In this document: positions 1 to 7,340 of the stretch, one piece after another | Layout of the letters: every line of letters begins with the position of its first letter | Position numbering within the stretch: the first letter of the stretch is position 1 | Origin: an uncultured Lachnospiraceae bacterium | GTDB taxonomy: Bacteria > Bacillota > Clostridia > Lachnospirales > Lachnospiraceae | DNA: 13,074 nt | NCBI GenBank assembly: GCA_945827765.1 | Contig: CALZPS010000018.1 | Coordinates: forward strand, 1 to 13,074 | Direction of reading: 5' to 3' | Program-made: the position numbers and the translations under genes | Notes under the pieces: model-generated | What the model saw: only the letters and a program-made list of their open reading frames with translations | Database searches by the model: none | Told to the model about the DNA's origin: nothing

Positions 1-22
1 TAATTCTTAAAGTTGAGCGGAA

Positions 23-120
23 ATCTTCCGAACATATAGGATGTTTTCGGTGTTTTTGAGGTCGTGAGCACAATCGTTGATCTTCCAGAACTGTAGAAAT
101 TTGTAGAACGGTTTTTGAGG
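23..120. repeat. Diverged tandem repeat upstream of the first gene
   Basis: Two related blocks, 23-61 and 80-120, lie 57-59 bp apart. Both begin with ATCTTCC followed by GAAC (the second copy has one extra A) and both end with CGG and the shared string TTTTTGAGG; GTTTTTGAGG is identical at 52-61 and 111-120. The middles have diverged. The first copy can form a weak hairpin (CCGAA 28-32 with TTCGG 46-50, CAT 33-35 with ATG 41-43) followed by a T run, so it may end an upstream transcript. The second copy abuts the proposed promoter of the next gene, so the pair could also be a binding site. No coding region is seen in 1-203. Confidence 0.35.
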
Positions 121-146
121 ACATTTGGAAAAAGTTGGGCTATAAT
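115..146 (+). promoter_or_regulatory. Possible sigma-A promoter of the membrane-protein gene
   Basis: A perfect -10 box TATAAT lies at 141-146. The best -35 candidate, TTGAGG at 115-120, is 20 bp away, which is longer than ideal. A start near 153 would give a leader of about 50 nt before the ATG at 204 and would exclude the upstream TTG at 135 as a start codon. The -10 box is convincing; the -35 assignment is not. Confidence 0.4.
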
Positions 147-203
147 AAAGCTCAACACAATCCGGATTATTGTGTAACAACCCAAAACGAGGAGGATTTC
201 GTT

Positions 204-1160
204 ATGATTCAAGAAGTAGTGACTGGCACTAATATCATTTACTATATGATGATAGTCATTGGTGTCATCGGTGTGGCGGCAAAAATCGTCAATCAGGTTA
301 CCTTGCGCCGCCTGCTTACAGAAGCATCCGGCATGTCCAAAAGTACACATAAACTGATAAAACTGGTGCGTGCAAAGTATGAGCATGCTTGTATGCTGCA
401 TGATAAGGTTGAAAATACACGGGCGTTTGTTGAAAAATACATATATGAATATCGCGGTGTCATCTTCCACATCCACACTTGGCGGCAATTGGAGCTGCAG
501 TCGGTCTGGTTTGCGGGAATTTTGTCGGTGACAGGTGCATTTTGCTGGTACAGCACACATGGGATTTGCGAGGAAGTATATCAGTATTTGATGGTGGGGG
601 CGGCGGAAATGATAGCACTGTATGTTATCAGTCAATTGTCGGACGAGCCTTACAAAATGGAGGCGGTAAAAAATTATATGGTAGACTATCTGGAAAATGT
701 AAGTTGGTTTCGCTATCGAAAAGGCCGCCAGAGTGAGAGGGAGCAGATTGATGTAATCCGTACGGCAGGAAACAGCGGGTTGTCTCAGTCGGAAGAATCG
801 GAAGACGTGAATGAAGAACAGCCGGAGTTATCTATCAATATCGAAGGAGAGCCACGCAAGAATGCAAAAGGGGCAGGAGCGCATCCCATGTTTCGAAAGT
901 CGGTGAGGGGTAAGAACGCCCAGACAGAACAGAACAGCGGGCAGGCTCAAGGGGCACGGCAATCTTATCAGGAAGAGGCGGAGGACTCATACCGGGCGGA
1001 ACATACTGCATACAAAGGAGAGCGTCCATCCTATCAAGAGACACGTCCATCCTATAGAGAAGAGCGTACTTCTTATAAGGAGCACCCACCTTACAGAGAG
1101 GAACAGCCCTCCCTGAGAGAAGAACAAATTCGCCAGATATTGGAAGAGTTTTTGGCCTGA
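204..1160 (+). CDS. Membrane protein with Tyr/Ser-rich repeat tail, function unknown
   Basis: I do not recognise a named family. The ATG at 204 is preferred because GAGGAGG lies at 189-195, 8 nt upstream; a TTG at 135 would add 23 residues but overlaps the -10 box. The 318-aa product has a hydrophobic segment at about residues 8-27, a basic/charged stretch, and two more hydrophobic segments at about 100-117 and 126-143. A long hydrophilic tail (about 170-318) follows. Residues about 251-307 hold degenerate 7-8 residue repeats of the type RPSYxE / RTSYKE / PPYREE, and the protein ends in a short amphipathic segment (EEQIRQILEEFLA). The tail is probably cytoplasmic and disordered. The neighbour is a membrane-anchored FHA protein, which suggests, without proof, that the two act in a Ser/Thr-phosphorylation signalling or membrane scaffold context. 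Confidence 0.75.
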   Translation: MIQEVVTGTNIIYYMMIVIGVIGVAAKIVNQVTLRRLLTEASGMSKSTHKLIKLVRAKYEHACMLHDKVENTRAFVEKYIYEYRGVIFHIHTWRQLELQSVWFAGILSVTGAFCWYSTHGICEEVYQYLMVGAAEMIALYVISQLSDEPYKMEAVKNYMVDYLENVSWFRYRKGRQSEREQIDVIRTAGNSGLSQSEESEDVNEEQPELSINIEGEPRKNAKGAGAHPMFRKSVRGKNAQTEQNSGQAQGARQSYQEEAEDSYRAEHTAYKGERPSYQETRPSYREERTSYKEHPPYREEQPSLREEQIRQILEEFLA

Positions 1161-1176
1161 TGGCGATATTTGGGGG

Positions 1177-1205
1177 TTGTTATCTGATGGCAGGTCTGTT
1201 AAAAT
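1177..1205 (+). promoter_or_regulatory. Candidate promoter ahead of the FHA gene
   Basis: TTGTTA (1177-1182) and TAAAAT (1200-1205) are spaced by exactly 17 bp, a reasonable sigma-A pair just after the stop of the preceding gene. Transcription would begin near 1212, a few bases before the hairpin at 1221-1254, so the FHA leader would carry that hairpin. A 13-nt palindrome with arms ATGCCT / AGGCAT (1262-1274) lies further down the leader. Confidence 0.4.
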
Positions 1206-1220
1206 AGCCATATACATTTC

Positions 1221-1259
1221 CGGCGTATGTATCGCAAAGCCGATATGTACGCCGTTTTA
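1221..1259 (+). terminator. Intrinsic terminator-like hairpin
   Basis: CGGCGTA (1221-1227) pairs with TACGCCG (1248-1254). The inner arms 1228-1234 and 1241-1247 continue the stem through two G-U wobbles to 14 pairs with a 6-nt loop, and TTTT follows at 1255-1258. The wobbles form only in + strand RNA, which fits a + strand signal. It probably ends the membrane-protein transcript; because a promoter candidate lies just upstream, it could also attenuate the FHA gene. Confidence 0.5.
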
Positions 1260-1326
1260 GCATGCCTAAGGCATTCTTGAAATAAACATATGATAAAGAT
1301 CGTCTTATAAGGAGCGGTGAAATACT

Positions 1327-1908
1327 ATGGGATTTTGGATTGTGATGTTTATATTGCTGGCGATTTCTGCTTTTCTGATTTATCAGTGTGTAGCGGCAGC
1401 GAAGAACAGGCGGGAAAACAGGAGGCGGGATGATGATTATGAGCAGGAGAATCATGAGCGTCCGCGCAGCAGGAAATCGCAGGCAGGGCAGGTGCAGTCC
1501 GCAAGGAGAAGGCGTGACGAGCGCGATGAATCAGAGGTGGATGAAGAGGAAGAAGAATATATACCACGAAGAGCAGGACAGAAACAGTGGAAGATTCTGT
1601 TGGAGAATCTGGACACATGGGAAAAGTATACATTCATGTTCTATGATGAGGTAGGTATCGGGCGGGCAAAGGACAGCCCGGACTTTGAACAGTTTTTGAC
1701 CATTGAAGGAGATCCGAAGGTGTCGAAACAGCATTGCACGATTATCCGCAAAGGCGGCCGGCTCTACATTGAGGATCTGGGTTCTAAGAATGGCACTTTT
1801 CTGAACGAAGAATGGGTGGACGAGCCGGTGCTGATTCAGAAGGAAGATATTCTCCGGGTTGGTGAGACACGGATTGAAATCAACAAGATTCTGCGAGAGC
1901 GGGATTAG
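1327..1908 (+). CDS. Membrane-anchored FHA-domain protein
   Basis: The 193-aa product has one N-terminal transmembrane helix (about residues 3-22) and a charged linker rich in Arg, Asp and Glu (about 26-80). A C-terminal forkhead-associated domain occupies about 88-188. FHA hallmarks are visible: GRA at 112-114, SKQH at 133-136, and LGSKNGTFLN at 151-160 with Asn155, Gly156 and Asn160. FHA domains bind phosphothreonine peptides, so the protein is probably a cytoplasmic-facing docking module for targets of a Hanks-type Ser/Thr kinase; no kinase or phosphatase gene is in the window. AAGGAG (1309-1314) precedes the ATG at 1327 by 12 nt. The preceding repeat-tailed membrane protein is a possible ligand or partner, by inference only. 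Confidence 0.88.
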   Translation: MGFWIVMFILLAISAFLIYQCVAAAKNRRENRRRDDDYEQENHERPRSRKSQAGQVQSARRRRDERDESEVDEEEEEYIPRRAGQKQWKILLENLDTWEKYTFMFYDEVGIGRAKDSPDFEQFLTIEGDPKVSKQHCTIIRKGGRLYIEDLGSKNGTFLNEEWVDEPVLIQKEDILRVGETRIEINKILRERD

Positions 1909-1947
1909 ACCTTGACCTTTTTGGAAAATGAGGGTAATATGGAAACC

Positions 1948-1980
1948 AAGAGGACAGCGCGGTCAGAACGTTGTCCTTTT
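1948..1980 (+). terminator. Intrinsic terminator-like hairpin after the FHA gene
   Basis: The arms 1948-1959 (beginning AAGAGGACA) and 1969-1980 (ending TGTCCTTTT) form a 12-pair stem with two G-U wobbles and a 9-nt loop. The T tract is part of the 3' arm. It lies 40 nt after the FHA stop codon and separates it from the aconitase-like unit. Confidence 0.5.
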
Positions 1981-2076
1981 GCGCATATAATTAAGGATTT
2001 ATGACACGGGTGAAAATGTGTGAAAGATATACATAGAATGTGTCAAAACAGATGATGAAAATGACAGGAGGTTGAA

Positions 2077-4341
2077 ATGATGAAACTATATGACAAGGGC
2101 GTATATTTGTTAAACGGTACAGAGATTGTGGAAGAGGGCACTGTGCAGATGCCGCTTAGTAAGGAAGATGCTGCGAAGAATACGATGGCATATCGTATTT
2201 TGGAGGCACATAATACTTCCGGCAATATGCAGAATCTTCAGATTAAATTTGACAAGCTGACATCCCACGATATCACATTTGTGGGTATTATTCAGACGGC
2301 ACGGGCTTCCGGACTTGAGAAGTTCCCAATTCCATATGTGCTGACGAACTGCCACAATTCACTGTGTGCAGTGGGAGGTACAATCAATGAAGATGACCAT
2401 ATGTTTGGACTGACTTGCGCCAAAAAGTATGGTGGTGTCTATGTGCCGCCTCATCAGGCAGTTATTCATCAGTTCGCACGCGAGATGCTTGCGGGCGGCG
2501 GCAGAATGATTCTCGGCTCAGACAGTCATACTCGTTATGGTGCACTGGGTACGATGGCGATGGGAGAGGGCGGACCGGAGCTGGTAAAACAGCTTCTGAA
2601 CAAGACCTATGATATCAAGATGCCGGGCGTGATCGGTATTTATCTGGACGGAGAGCCGATGAAGGGCGTGGGACCTCAGGACGTGGCTTTGGCAATTATC
2701 GGCGCAACATTTAAAAATGGCTATGTAAATAATAAAGTGATGGAATTCGTGGGACCGGGTGTAGAAAAACTGAGTGCGGATTTCCGTATCGGTATCGATG
2801 TGATGACCACAGAAACCACATGCCTTTCCTCTATCTGGAAGACAGATGAGAAGATTAAAGAATTTTATGAGATTCACGGCAGAGTAGAGGATTATAAGGA
2901 ACTGGCACCGGGTGCATGCACCTATTATGACGGAATGGTCTATGTGAACCTGAGCGAGATTAAACCAATGATCGCAATGCCGTTCCATCCGTCTAACGTA
3001 TACACAATCGATGAGGTCAATGCGAACCTCAAGGATATTCTGCATGACGTGGAGCAGAAGGCTCTGGTCAGCCTTGACGGGGCAGTGGACTATTCTTTGC
3101 AGGATAAAATCGTGGATGGTAAATTGTATGTGGAGCAGGGAATCATCGCCGGATGTGCAGGCGGCGGTTTCGAAAATATTTGTGCGGCGGCAGACATTGT
3201 CCGCGGCAAATATATCGGCTCCGATGCGTTTACATTCAGCGTATACCCGGCAAGTACGCCGGTTTATCTGGAACTGGTGAAGAACGGTGCGGTAGCAGAT
3301 TTGATGGCGGCAGGAACCATCGTGAAGACGGCATTCTGCGGACCATGCTTTGGCGCAGGCGATACTCCGGCAAACAATGCATTCTCCATCCGTCATTCTA
3401 CCCGTAACTTCCAGAACCGCGAAGGTTCCAAGCTTCAGAGCGGGCAGATTGCTTCCGTGGCACTGATGGACGCGCGTTCGATTGCGGCAACGGCAGCGAA
3501 CAAAGGATTCCTCACACCTGCGACGGCGATGGATGTGGAATACAGCAACAAGAAATATCATTTCGACAGCAGTATTTATGCAAACCGTGTCTTTGACAGC
3601 AAGGGTGTGGCTGATCCGTCCGTGGAGATTCAGTTTGGACCGAACATCAAGGACTGGCCGGCGATGAGCGCACTTCCGGAAAATCTGGTTCTGAAGGTTG
3701 TTTCGGAGATTCACGACCCGGTAACGACGACGGACGAGCTGATTCCGTCAGGAGAGACTTCATCCTATCGTTCGAATCCGTTGGGACTGGCCGAATTTGC
3801 ACTCTCCAGAAAAGATCCGGCGTATGTGGGACGGGCGAAGGAAGTGCAGGCTGCACAGAAAGCGATTGAGGCAGGCACATGTCCGCTGGATGCACTGGAA
3901 GAGTTAAAACCGGTGATGGAGACGATTCAGAAAGTCTATCCGAATGTCGGCAAAGGCAATATGGGTGTCGGCAGCACGATTTTTGCTGTGAAACCGGGTG
4001 ATGGTTCGGCTCGTGAGCAGGCTGCATCCTGTCAGAAAGTGCTTGGCGGCTGGGCAAACATTGCCAATGAGTATGCGACCAAACGGTATCGTTCGAACCT
4101 GATTAACTGGGGTATGCTGCCGTTCTTGACAGAGGCAGACCATGAGGCATTGCCGTTTAAGAACGGAGATTATATTTTTGTGCCGGATGTACGCAAGGTT
4201 GTGGAGGAAAAAGTTTCCAGTGTGAAAGCGTATGTGGTCGGTGAAGAGCTGAAGGAAATCGAACTGAAACTCGGCGATATGACAGATACAGAAAGAGAGA
4301 TTATCCTGAAAGGATGTCTGATCAATTATTATAGAGGGTAG
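2077..4341 (+). CDS. Aconitase-superfamily hydratase (YbhJ-like)
   Basis: The 754-aa product has full aconitase-superfamily architecture. The three probable [4Fe-4S] ligands are Cys360 (in AGCAGGG, where classic aconitases have GSCTNS) and Cys421/Cys424 (CGPC). The SDSHT motif is at 148-152 and the substrate-binding arginines are in TRNFQNRE (Arg443, Arg448). The C-terminal swivel domain carries GDGSARE at 641-647, with Ser644 at the position of the catalytic serine of GSSRE. Length and divergence suit the YbhJ-type hydratase group rather than citrate-cycle AcnA or LeuC. The exact substrate (citrate/isocitrate or another hydroxyacid) cannot be read from the sequence. AGGAGG (2066-2071) precedes two adjacent ATGs at 2077 and 2080, and the second has the more usual spacing. 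An inverted repeat TGACAC / GTGTCA (2002-2007, 2040-2045) lies upstream and could be an operator; no good promoter is visible. The sigma-like gene begins 1 nt after the stop. Confidence 0.88.
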   Translation: MMKLYDKGVYLLNGTEIVEEGTVQMPLSKEDAAKNTMAYRILEAHNTSGNMQNLQIKFDKLTSHDITFVGIIQTARASGLEKFPIPYVLTNCHNSLCAVGGTINEDDHMFGLTCAKKYGGVYVPPHQAVIHQFAREMLAGGGRMILGSDSHTRYGALGTMAMGEGGPELVKQLLNKTYDIKMPGVIGIYLDGEPMKGVGPQDVALAIIGATFKNGYVNNKVMEFVGPGVEKLSADFRIGIDVMTTETTCLSSIWKTDEKIKEFYEIHGRVEDYKELAPGACTYYDGMVYVNLSEIKPMIAMPFHPSNVYTIDEVNANLKDILHDVEQKALVSLDGAVDYSLQDKIVDGKLYVEQGIIAGCAGGGFENICAAADIVRGKYIGSDAFTFSVYPASTPVYLELVKNGAVADLMAAGTIVKTAFCGPCFGAGDTPANNAFSIRHSTRNFQNREGSKLQSGQIASVALMDARSIAATAANKGFLTPATAMDVEYSNKKYHFDSSIYANRVFDSKGVADPSVEIQFGPNIKDWPAMSALPENLVLKVVSEIHDPVTTTDELIPSGETSSYRSNPLGLAEFALSRKDPAYVGRAKEVQAAQKAIEAGTCPLDALEELKPVMETIQKVYPNVGKGNMGVGSTIFAVKPGDGSAREQAASCQKVLGGWANIANEYATKRYRSNLINWGMLPFLTEADHEALPFKNGDYIFVPDVRKVVEEKVSSVKAYVVGEELKEIELKLGDMTDTEREIILKGCLINYYRG

Positions 4342-4342
4342 T

Positions 4343-5260
4343 ATGAGTGATCAATTACAGTTTCAAAGGAAATTGGCAGAGCTTTTAAAGACCGCACAAT
4401 CGCAGAATATGCGGGTCACAAAAGAGGAAATCCACCGTTGTTTTGCGGAGGATGGATTGAATGAGGAACAGATGCTTCTGGTGTATGATTATTTGTTGTC
4501 TCAGAAAGTCACTGTGGCTGGATATCTGAAGAACGGCGTGCCGGCTGCAGCCGGCGGCGAAAGTGATGCCGGACAGAGGTGTTTTGAGGAAAGTGATGTC
4601 GGACAATCGGGTTCTGAGGGAGTTGCCTTTGGCAGGACGAGCGCAGGCGTGGTGCTGCCGGAGTATACGGAGGAAGAGCGGGAATACCTGCGTGATTATG
4701 AGGCGGGTTTGAAAGCAATGAACCCGGAGACCCCCTGTGAACGGCAGGCTTTATTGGCTGCTGCGGCGCAGGGAGATGCGTCGGCGAAGAGCCGTCTGAT
4801 AGAACTTTATCTGCCGGTGGTGGCAGAGATTGCCAAAGAAATGCGCCGCGAGGGATATTATATCGGCGATCTGGTTCAGGAAGGAAATGTGAGCCTCCTT
4901 CTGGCATTGGATATGCTGACAAAAATGCAAGACGAGGCGGGGGAGACGGAGCTGGCAGATGTTTTGGGAGATGCCGCCAAATTTTCGGAAGAGGCAAATC
5001 GCTTTATCCGGGAAGAAATCCGTCAGGGCATTCTGGTTATGCTGGAAGAGCAGGAAGAAATGAAACGCCGTGACCACAAAATGGAACAGCAGGTCACTGA
5101 CCTTGATGATGCGCTGCATCGGATGGCAGATGAAAAAGGGCGTGCGGTCACTCTGGATGAGTTGGCAGAGTATGTTCAGATGTCAACCGATGAGATTCTG
5201 GATATTATGAAACTGGCAGGAGAAGATTTATACGACAAGTTTAAAAACGAGAAGGAATAA
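4343..5260 (+). CDS. Sigma-70-like protein lacking region 4
   Basis: The 305-aa product resembles a shortened primary sigma factor. Residues about 5-62 look like region 1.1 (a KLAELLKTAQ helix, then VTKEEIHRCF and a YDYLLSQKVTV segment). Residues about 145-193 match regions 1.2-2.2 (AKSRLIELYLPVVAEIAK, then IGDLVQEGNVSLLLALDML), the part that contacts the RNA polymerase clamp. The -10-recognising 2.3-2.4 segment (about 194-235) is acidic and lacks the usual aromatic residues and WWIRQAI-type motif. Residues about 253-296 resemble region 3 (LDELAEYVQMSTDEILDIMK). No region 4 follows. Residues 68-103 form a low-complexity linker with an internal repeat. It may bind RNA polymerase without recognising a promoter itself, as a modulator rather than a standard sigma factor; this is inference. 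AGAGGG (4333-4338), inside the end of the hydratase gene, and the 1-nt gap imply translational coupling. Confidence 0.75.
   Translation: MSDQLQFQRKLAELLKTAQSQNMRVTKEEIHRCFAEDGLNEEQMLLVYDYLLSQKVTVAGYLKNGVPAAAGGESDAGQRCFEESDVGQSGSEGVAFGRTSAGVVLPEYTEEEREYLRDYEAGLKAMNPETPCERQALLAAAAQGDASAKSRLIELYLPVVAEIAKEMRREGYYIGDLVQEGNVSLLLALDMLTKMQDEAGETELADVLGDAAKFSEEANRFIREEIRQGILVMLEEQEEMKRRDHKMEQQVTDLDDALHRMADEKGRAVTLDELAEYVQMSTDEILDIMKLAGEDLYDKFKNEKE
4559..4606 (+). repeat. In-frame 30-bp-period repeat inside the sigma-like gene
   Basis: Two 18-bp copies, 4559-4576 and 4589-4606, start exactly 30 bp apart and differ at two bases. They encode ESDAGQ and ESDVGQ in the linker between the region 1.1-like and region 2-like parts. 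The period preserves the reading frame, suggesting recent duplication in a tolerant linker. Confidence 0.7.
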
Positions 5261-5280
5261 TTGAGAGAATAATGATAAGG

Positions 5281-5340
5281 GAAAGTGCTGTTACAATCGC
5301 AGATAAACTGTTACAGTTTGGCCGTGCAGCACTTTCTTGT
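5281..5340 (+). terminator. Long-armed inverted repeat after the hydratase/sigma-like unit
   Basis: GAAAGTGCTG (5281-5290) is perfectly complementary to CAGCACTTTC (5327-5336), which is followed by TTGTGTG, a weak U tract. The 36-nt interior holds a second perfect palindrome, AAACTGT T ACAGTTT (5305-5319), and a direct repeat CTGTTACA (5288-5295, 5308-5315) spaced 20 bp. The outer stem may terminate the upstream unit. The inner palindrome and helically phased repeat look more like a protein-binding site for control of tatD. Confidence 0.45.
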
Positions 5341-5390
5341 GTGTAAGAAATCAGGTAAAGTTTAAGATAAATACAAAAAGTGAGGCAGTT

Positions 5391-6152
5391 ATGATTTTCG
5401 ATACGCATGCACATTATGATGATAAACAGTTTGATGAAGACCAGGAGGGGATCCTCGGCTCTATGGCGGCTGCCGGCATCGGCACGATTGTCAATGCCAG
5501 TGCGACGGTGGAGTCATGGGATAAGGTGCTGGAGCTGACAGAGAAATATCCGCAGGTTTATGGGATGATCGGCGTGCATCCGGATGAGGTGGGGGCACTT
5601 GACGAGGAGCAGTTTGTCCGTATGACACAGTTGGCTCAGAGAGACAAAATTGTGGCAATCGGGGAGATTGGTCTCGATTATTACTGGGATACATGCAGCC
5701 ATGAGGAACAGAAAAAATGGTTTATCCGGCAACTGGAATTGGCGAGAAAACTGGAACTTCCGGTCAATATCCACAGTCGTGAGGCGGCAGCAGATACAAT
5801 GGAAATCATGCGGGCGCACGGACAGGGAATGAAGGCAATCATCCACTGTTATTCTTATTCCAGAGAAATGGCGGAGGAATATGTGAAGATGGGGTACCTG
5901 ATCGGCGTCGGCGGTGTGGTAACATTTAAGAATGGGAAACGATTAAAAGAGACGGTGGAGGCAATTGGACTGGAGAATATTGTGCTGGAGACAGACTGCC
6001 CATATCTGGCACCGGAGCCGTACAGGGGAAAACGGAATTCTTCGCTGAATCTGCCGTATGTGGCGCGTGCAATTGCAGAGATAAAAGGAGTCAGCACGGA
6101 AGAAGTGATTGAAATCACGGAGAGAAATGCGAAGGTATTCTACGGGATATAA
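5391..6152 (+). CDS. tatD: TatD-family metal-dependent hydrolase (DNase)
   Basis: The 253-aa product has the length and motifs of TatD-family TIM-barrel nucleases. The metal ligands are in place: His6 and His8 (FDTHAH), Glu92 (GEIGLDY), His128 (IHSR), His152 (IHCY) and Asp202 (ETDCPYL). The family includes 3'-5' exonucleases and other Mg-dependent phosphodiesterases; the cellular substrate here is not known. The ATG at 5391 is chosen because TatD proteins begin directly at this beta strand and GTGAGG lies at 5380-5385; a TTG at 5337 would add 18 unlikely residues and lies in the inverted repeat. It is followed after 58 nt by ksgA, a common Firmicutes pairing, but the RNase M5 gene often found between them is absent. 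Confidence 0.93.
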   Translation: MIFDTHAHYDDKQFDEDQEGILGSMAAAGIGTIVNASATVESWDKVLELTEKYPQVYGMIGVHPDEVGALDEEQFVRMTQLAQRDKIVAIGEIGLDYYWDTCSHEEQKKWFIRQLELARKLELPVNIHSREAAADTMEIMRAHGQGMKAIIHCYSYSREMAEEYVKMGYLIGVGGVVTFKNGKRLKETVEAIGLENIVLETDCPYLAPEPYRGKRNSSLNLPYVARAIAEIKGVSTEEVIEITERNAKVFYGI

Positions 6153-6210
6153 TAATCGGAGGCACTGCTAAGGACAGGGAATAACAGGAATAAAAAGGAC
6201 AGAGGGAACA

Positions 6211-7083
6211 ATGAGAGAGCCTACACTGGGAAATCCACAAAATACAATTGCTGTTTTGCAGAAATATCAGTTTCATTTTCAGAAGAAATTCGGACAGAAT
6301 TTTCTGATAGATACGCATGTGTTGGACAAAATAATCCGTTCGGCGGAAATTACAAAGGATGATATGGTGCTGGAAATCGGACCGGGTATCGGAACGATGA
6401 CGCAGTATCTGGCTTGTGCTGCGGGAAAGGTCGTGGCGGTGGAGATTGATAAAAATCTGATTCCGATTCTTGAGGACACACTTTCCGGTTACGAGAATGT
6501 GCAGATTATCAATGAGGATGTTCTGAAAGTGGATCTCACGGAGCTGTCAAAAAAAGAAAATGGAGGGCGTCCGATAAAGGTGGTGGCTAATCTGCCTTAT
6601 TATATTACGACCCCGATTATCATGGGACTGTTTGAGAATCATGTCCCGCTGAAGAGCATCACCGTGATGGTGCAGAAGGAAGTGGCTGACCGTATGCAGG
6701 TGGGGCCGGGAACAAAGGATTATGGCGCGTTATCACTGGCAGTACAGTATTATGCACGGCCATATATTGTGGCGAATGTGCCGCCAAACTGTTTTATGCC
6801 TCGCCCGAAGGTGGGATCGGCGGTTATACGGCTGGAACGACACGAAACGCCGCCGGTGCAGGTGGAAGATGAAAAATTGATGTTTCGTATTATCCGGGCA
6901 TCTTTCAACCAGAGAAGGAAGACGTTGGCGAACGGACTGAAGAATTCACCGGAACTGGATTTTTCAAGAGAAGAAATCGAGACGGCGATTGAATCGCTGG
7001 GAAAAGGAGCGAGTGTGCGAGGGGAGGCACTGACGCTGGAGGAATTTGCGGCGTTGAGTAACCTGCTGATTAAAAAGGAATAA
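6211..7083 (+). CDS. rsmA: 16S rRNA (adenine1518-N6/adenine1519-N6)-dimethyltransferase
   Basis: RsmA (KsgA) dimethylates two adjacent adenines in helix 45 of 16S rRNA during late small-subunit assembly, using S-adenosylmethionine. The 290-aa product has the family's usual length. Visible motifs are FGQNFL (27-32), the SAM-binding VLEIGPGIG (53-61), the acidic residue Glu78 ending motif II, Asp103 (NEDVL), and the catalytic NLPYY at 127-131. The C-terminal domain carries the typical PPNCFMPRPKVGSAV (191-205) and FNQRRKTLAN (232-241). AGAGGG (6201-6206) and AAGGA (6195-6199) precede the ATG. It is probably co-transcribed with tatD. No clear intrinsic terminator follows; the next 60 bp are A/T-rich with the repeat AAGGAAAACATTTT (7111-7124, 7139-7152). 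Confidence 0.97.
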   Translation: MREPTLGNPQNTIAVLQKYQFHFQKKFGQNFLIDTHVLDKIIRSAEITKDDMVLEIGPGIGTMTQYLACAAGKVVAVEIDKNLIPILEDTLSGYENVQIINEDVLKVDLTELSKKENGGRPIKVVANLPYYITTPIIMGLFENHVPLKSITVMVQKEVADRMQVGPGTKDYGALSLAVQYYARPYIVANVPPNCFMPRPKVGSAVIRLERHETPPVQVEDEKLMFRIIRASFNQRRKTLANGLKNSPELDFSREEIETAIESLGKGASVRGEALTLEEFAALSNLLIKKE

Positions 7084-7142
7084 ACACGGCTGAAACAAAT
7101 CGGCTGAAATAAGGAAAACATTTTGCTCAAGGAAACGCAAGG

Positions 7143-7192
7143 AAAACATTTTTTTAAAAGTGCTTGCAAAACGGAGTCAGGTGTGATAATAT
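7143..7192 (+). promoter_or_regulatory. tRNA operon promoter with UP-like element
   Basis: An A/T tract at 7143-7159 sits just upstream of TTGCAA (7164-7169). The -10 is either GATAAT (7185-7190, with an extended TGT in front, 15-bp spacer) or TAATAT (7187-7192, 17-bp spacer). The start would be near 7198, about 40 nt before the first tRNA. A strong upstream A/T element is typical of stable-RNA promoters. Confidence 0.65.
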
Positions 7193-7238
7193 AGTCAATG
7201 GTCGCTGTGAAAACAGAGGCTAAAAACAAGATTTTAAT

Positions 7239-7310
7239 GGCTCCGTGGTCAAGCGGTTAAGACATCGCCCTTTCACGGCGGTAACACGGGTTCGATTCCC
7301 GTCGGAGTCA
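7239..7310 (+). tRNA. tRNA-Glu (anticodon TTC)
   Basis: A 72-nt cloverleaf. Acceptor arms GGCTCCG (7239-7245) and CGGAGTC (7303-7309) pair with one G-U, and the discriminator is A7310. The anticodon TTC is at 7272-7274 in loop CTTTCAC, and the T loop GTTCGAT is normal. The 3' CCA is not encoded. It shares a transcript with the downstream tRNA-Cys. Confidence 0.96.
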
Positions 7311-7313
7311 TTG

Positions 7314-7333
7314 GAACACTTCACTAAGTGTTC
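7314..7333 (+). other. Perfect hairpin between the two tRNA genes
   Basis: GAACACTT (7314-7321) and AAGTGTTC (7326-7333) form an uninterrupted 8-bp stem with the 4-nt loop CACT. It fills nearly all of the 30-nt inter-tRNA spacer. No T run follows, so an RNA-processing signal is more likely than a terminator. Confidence 0.6.
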
Positions 7334-7340
7334 ATAGCTG

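Noticed and set aside
135..203. Extension of the first gene to a TTG at 135
   Set aside because: The TTG precedes and the added codons overlap the TATAAT box; the ATG at 204 has a near-perfect ribosome site.
2518..3714. 398-codon open frame on the - strand
   Set aside because: It lies entirely antisense to the hydratase gene, has a Cys/His/Arg-rich composition typical of a shadow frame, and no ribosome site or family resemblance.
5337..5390. Extension of tatD to a TTG at 5337
   Set aside because: The added residues are not part of the TatD fold and the codons begin right at the end of the inverted repeat.
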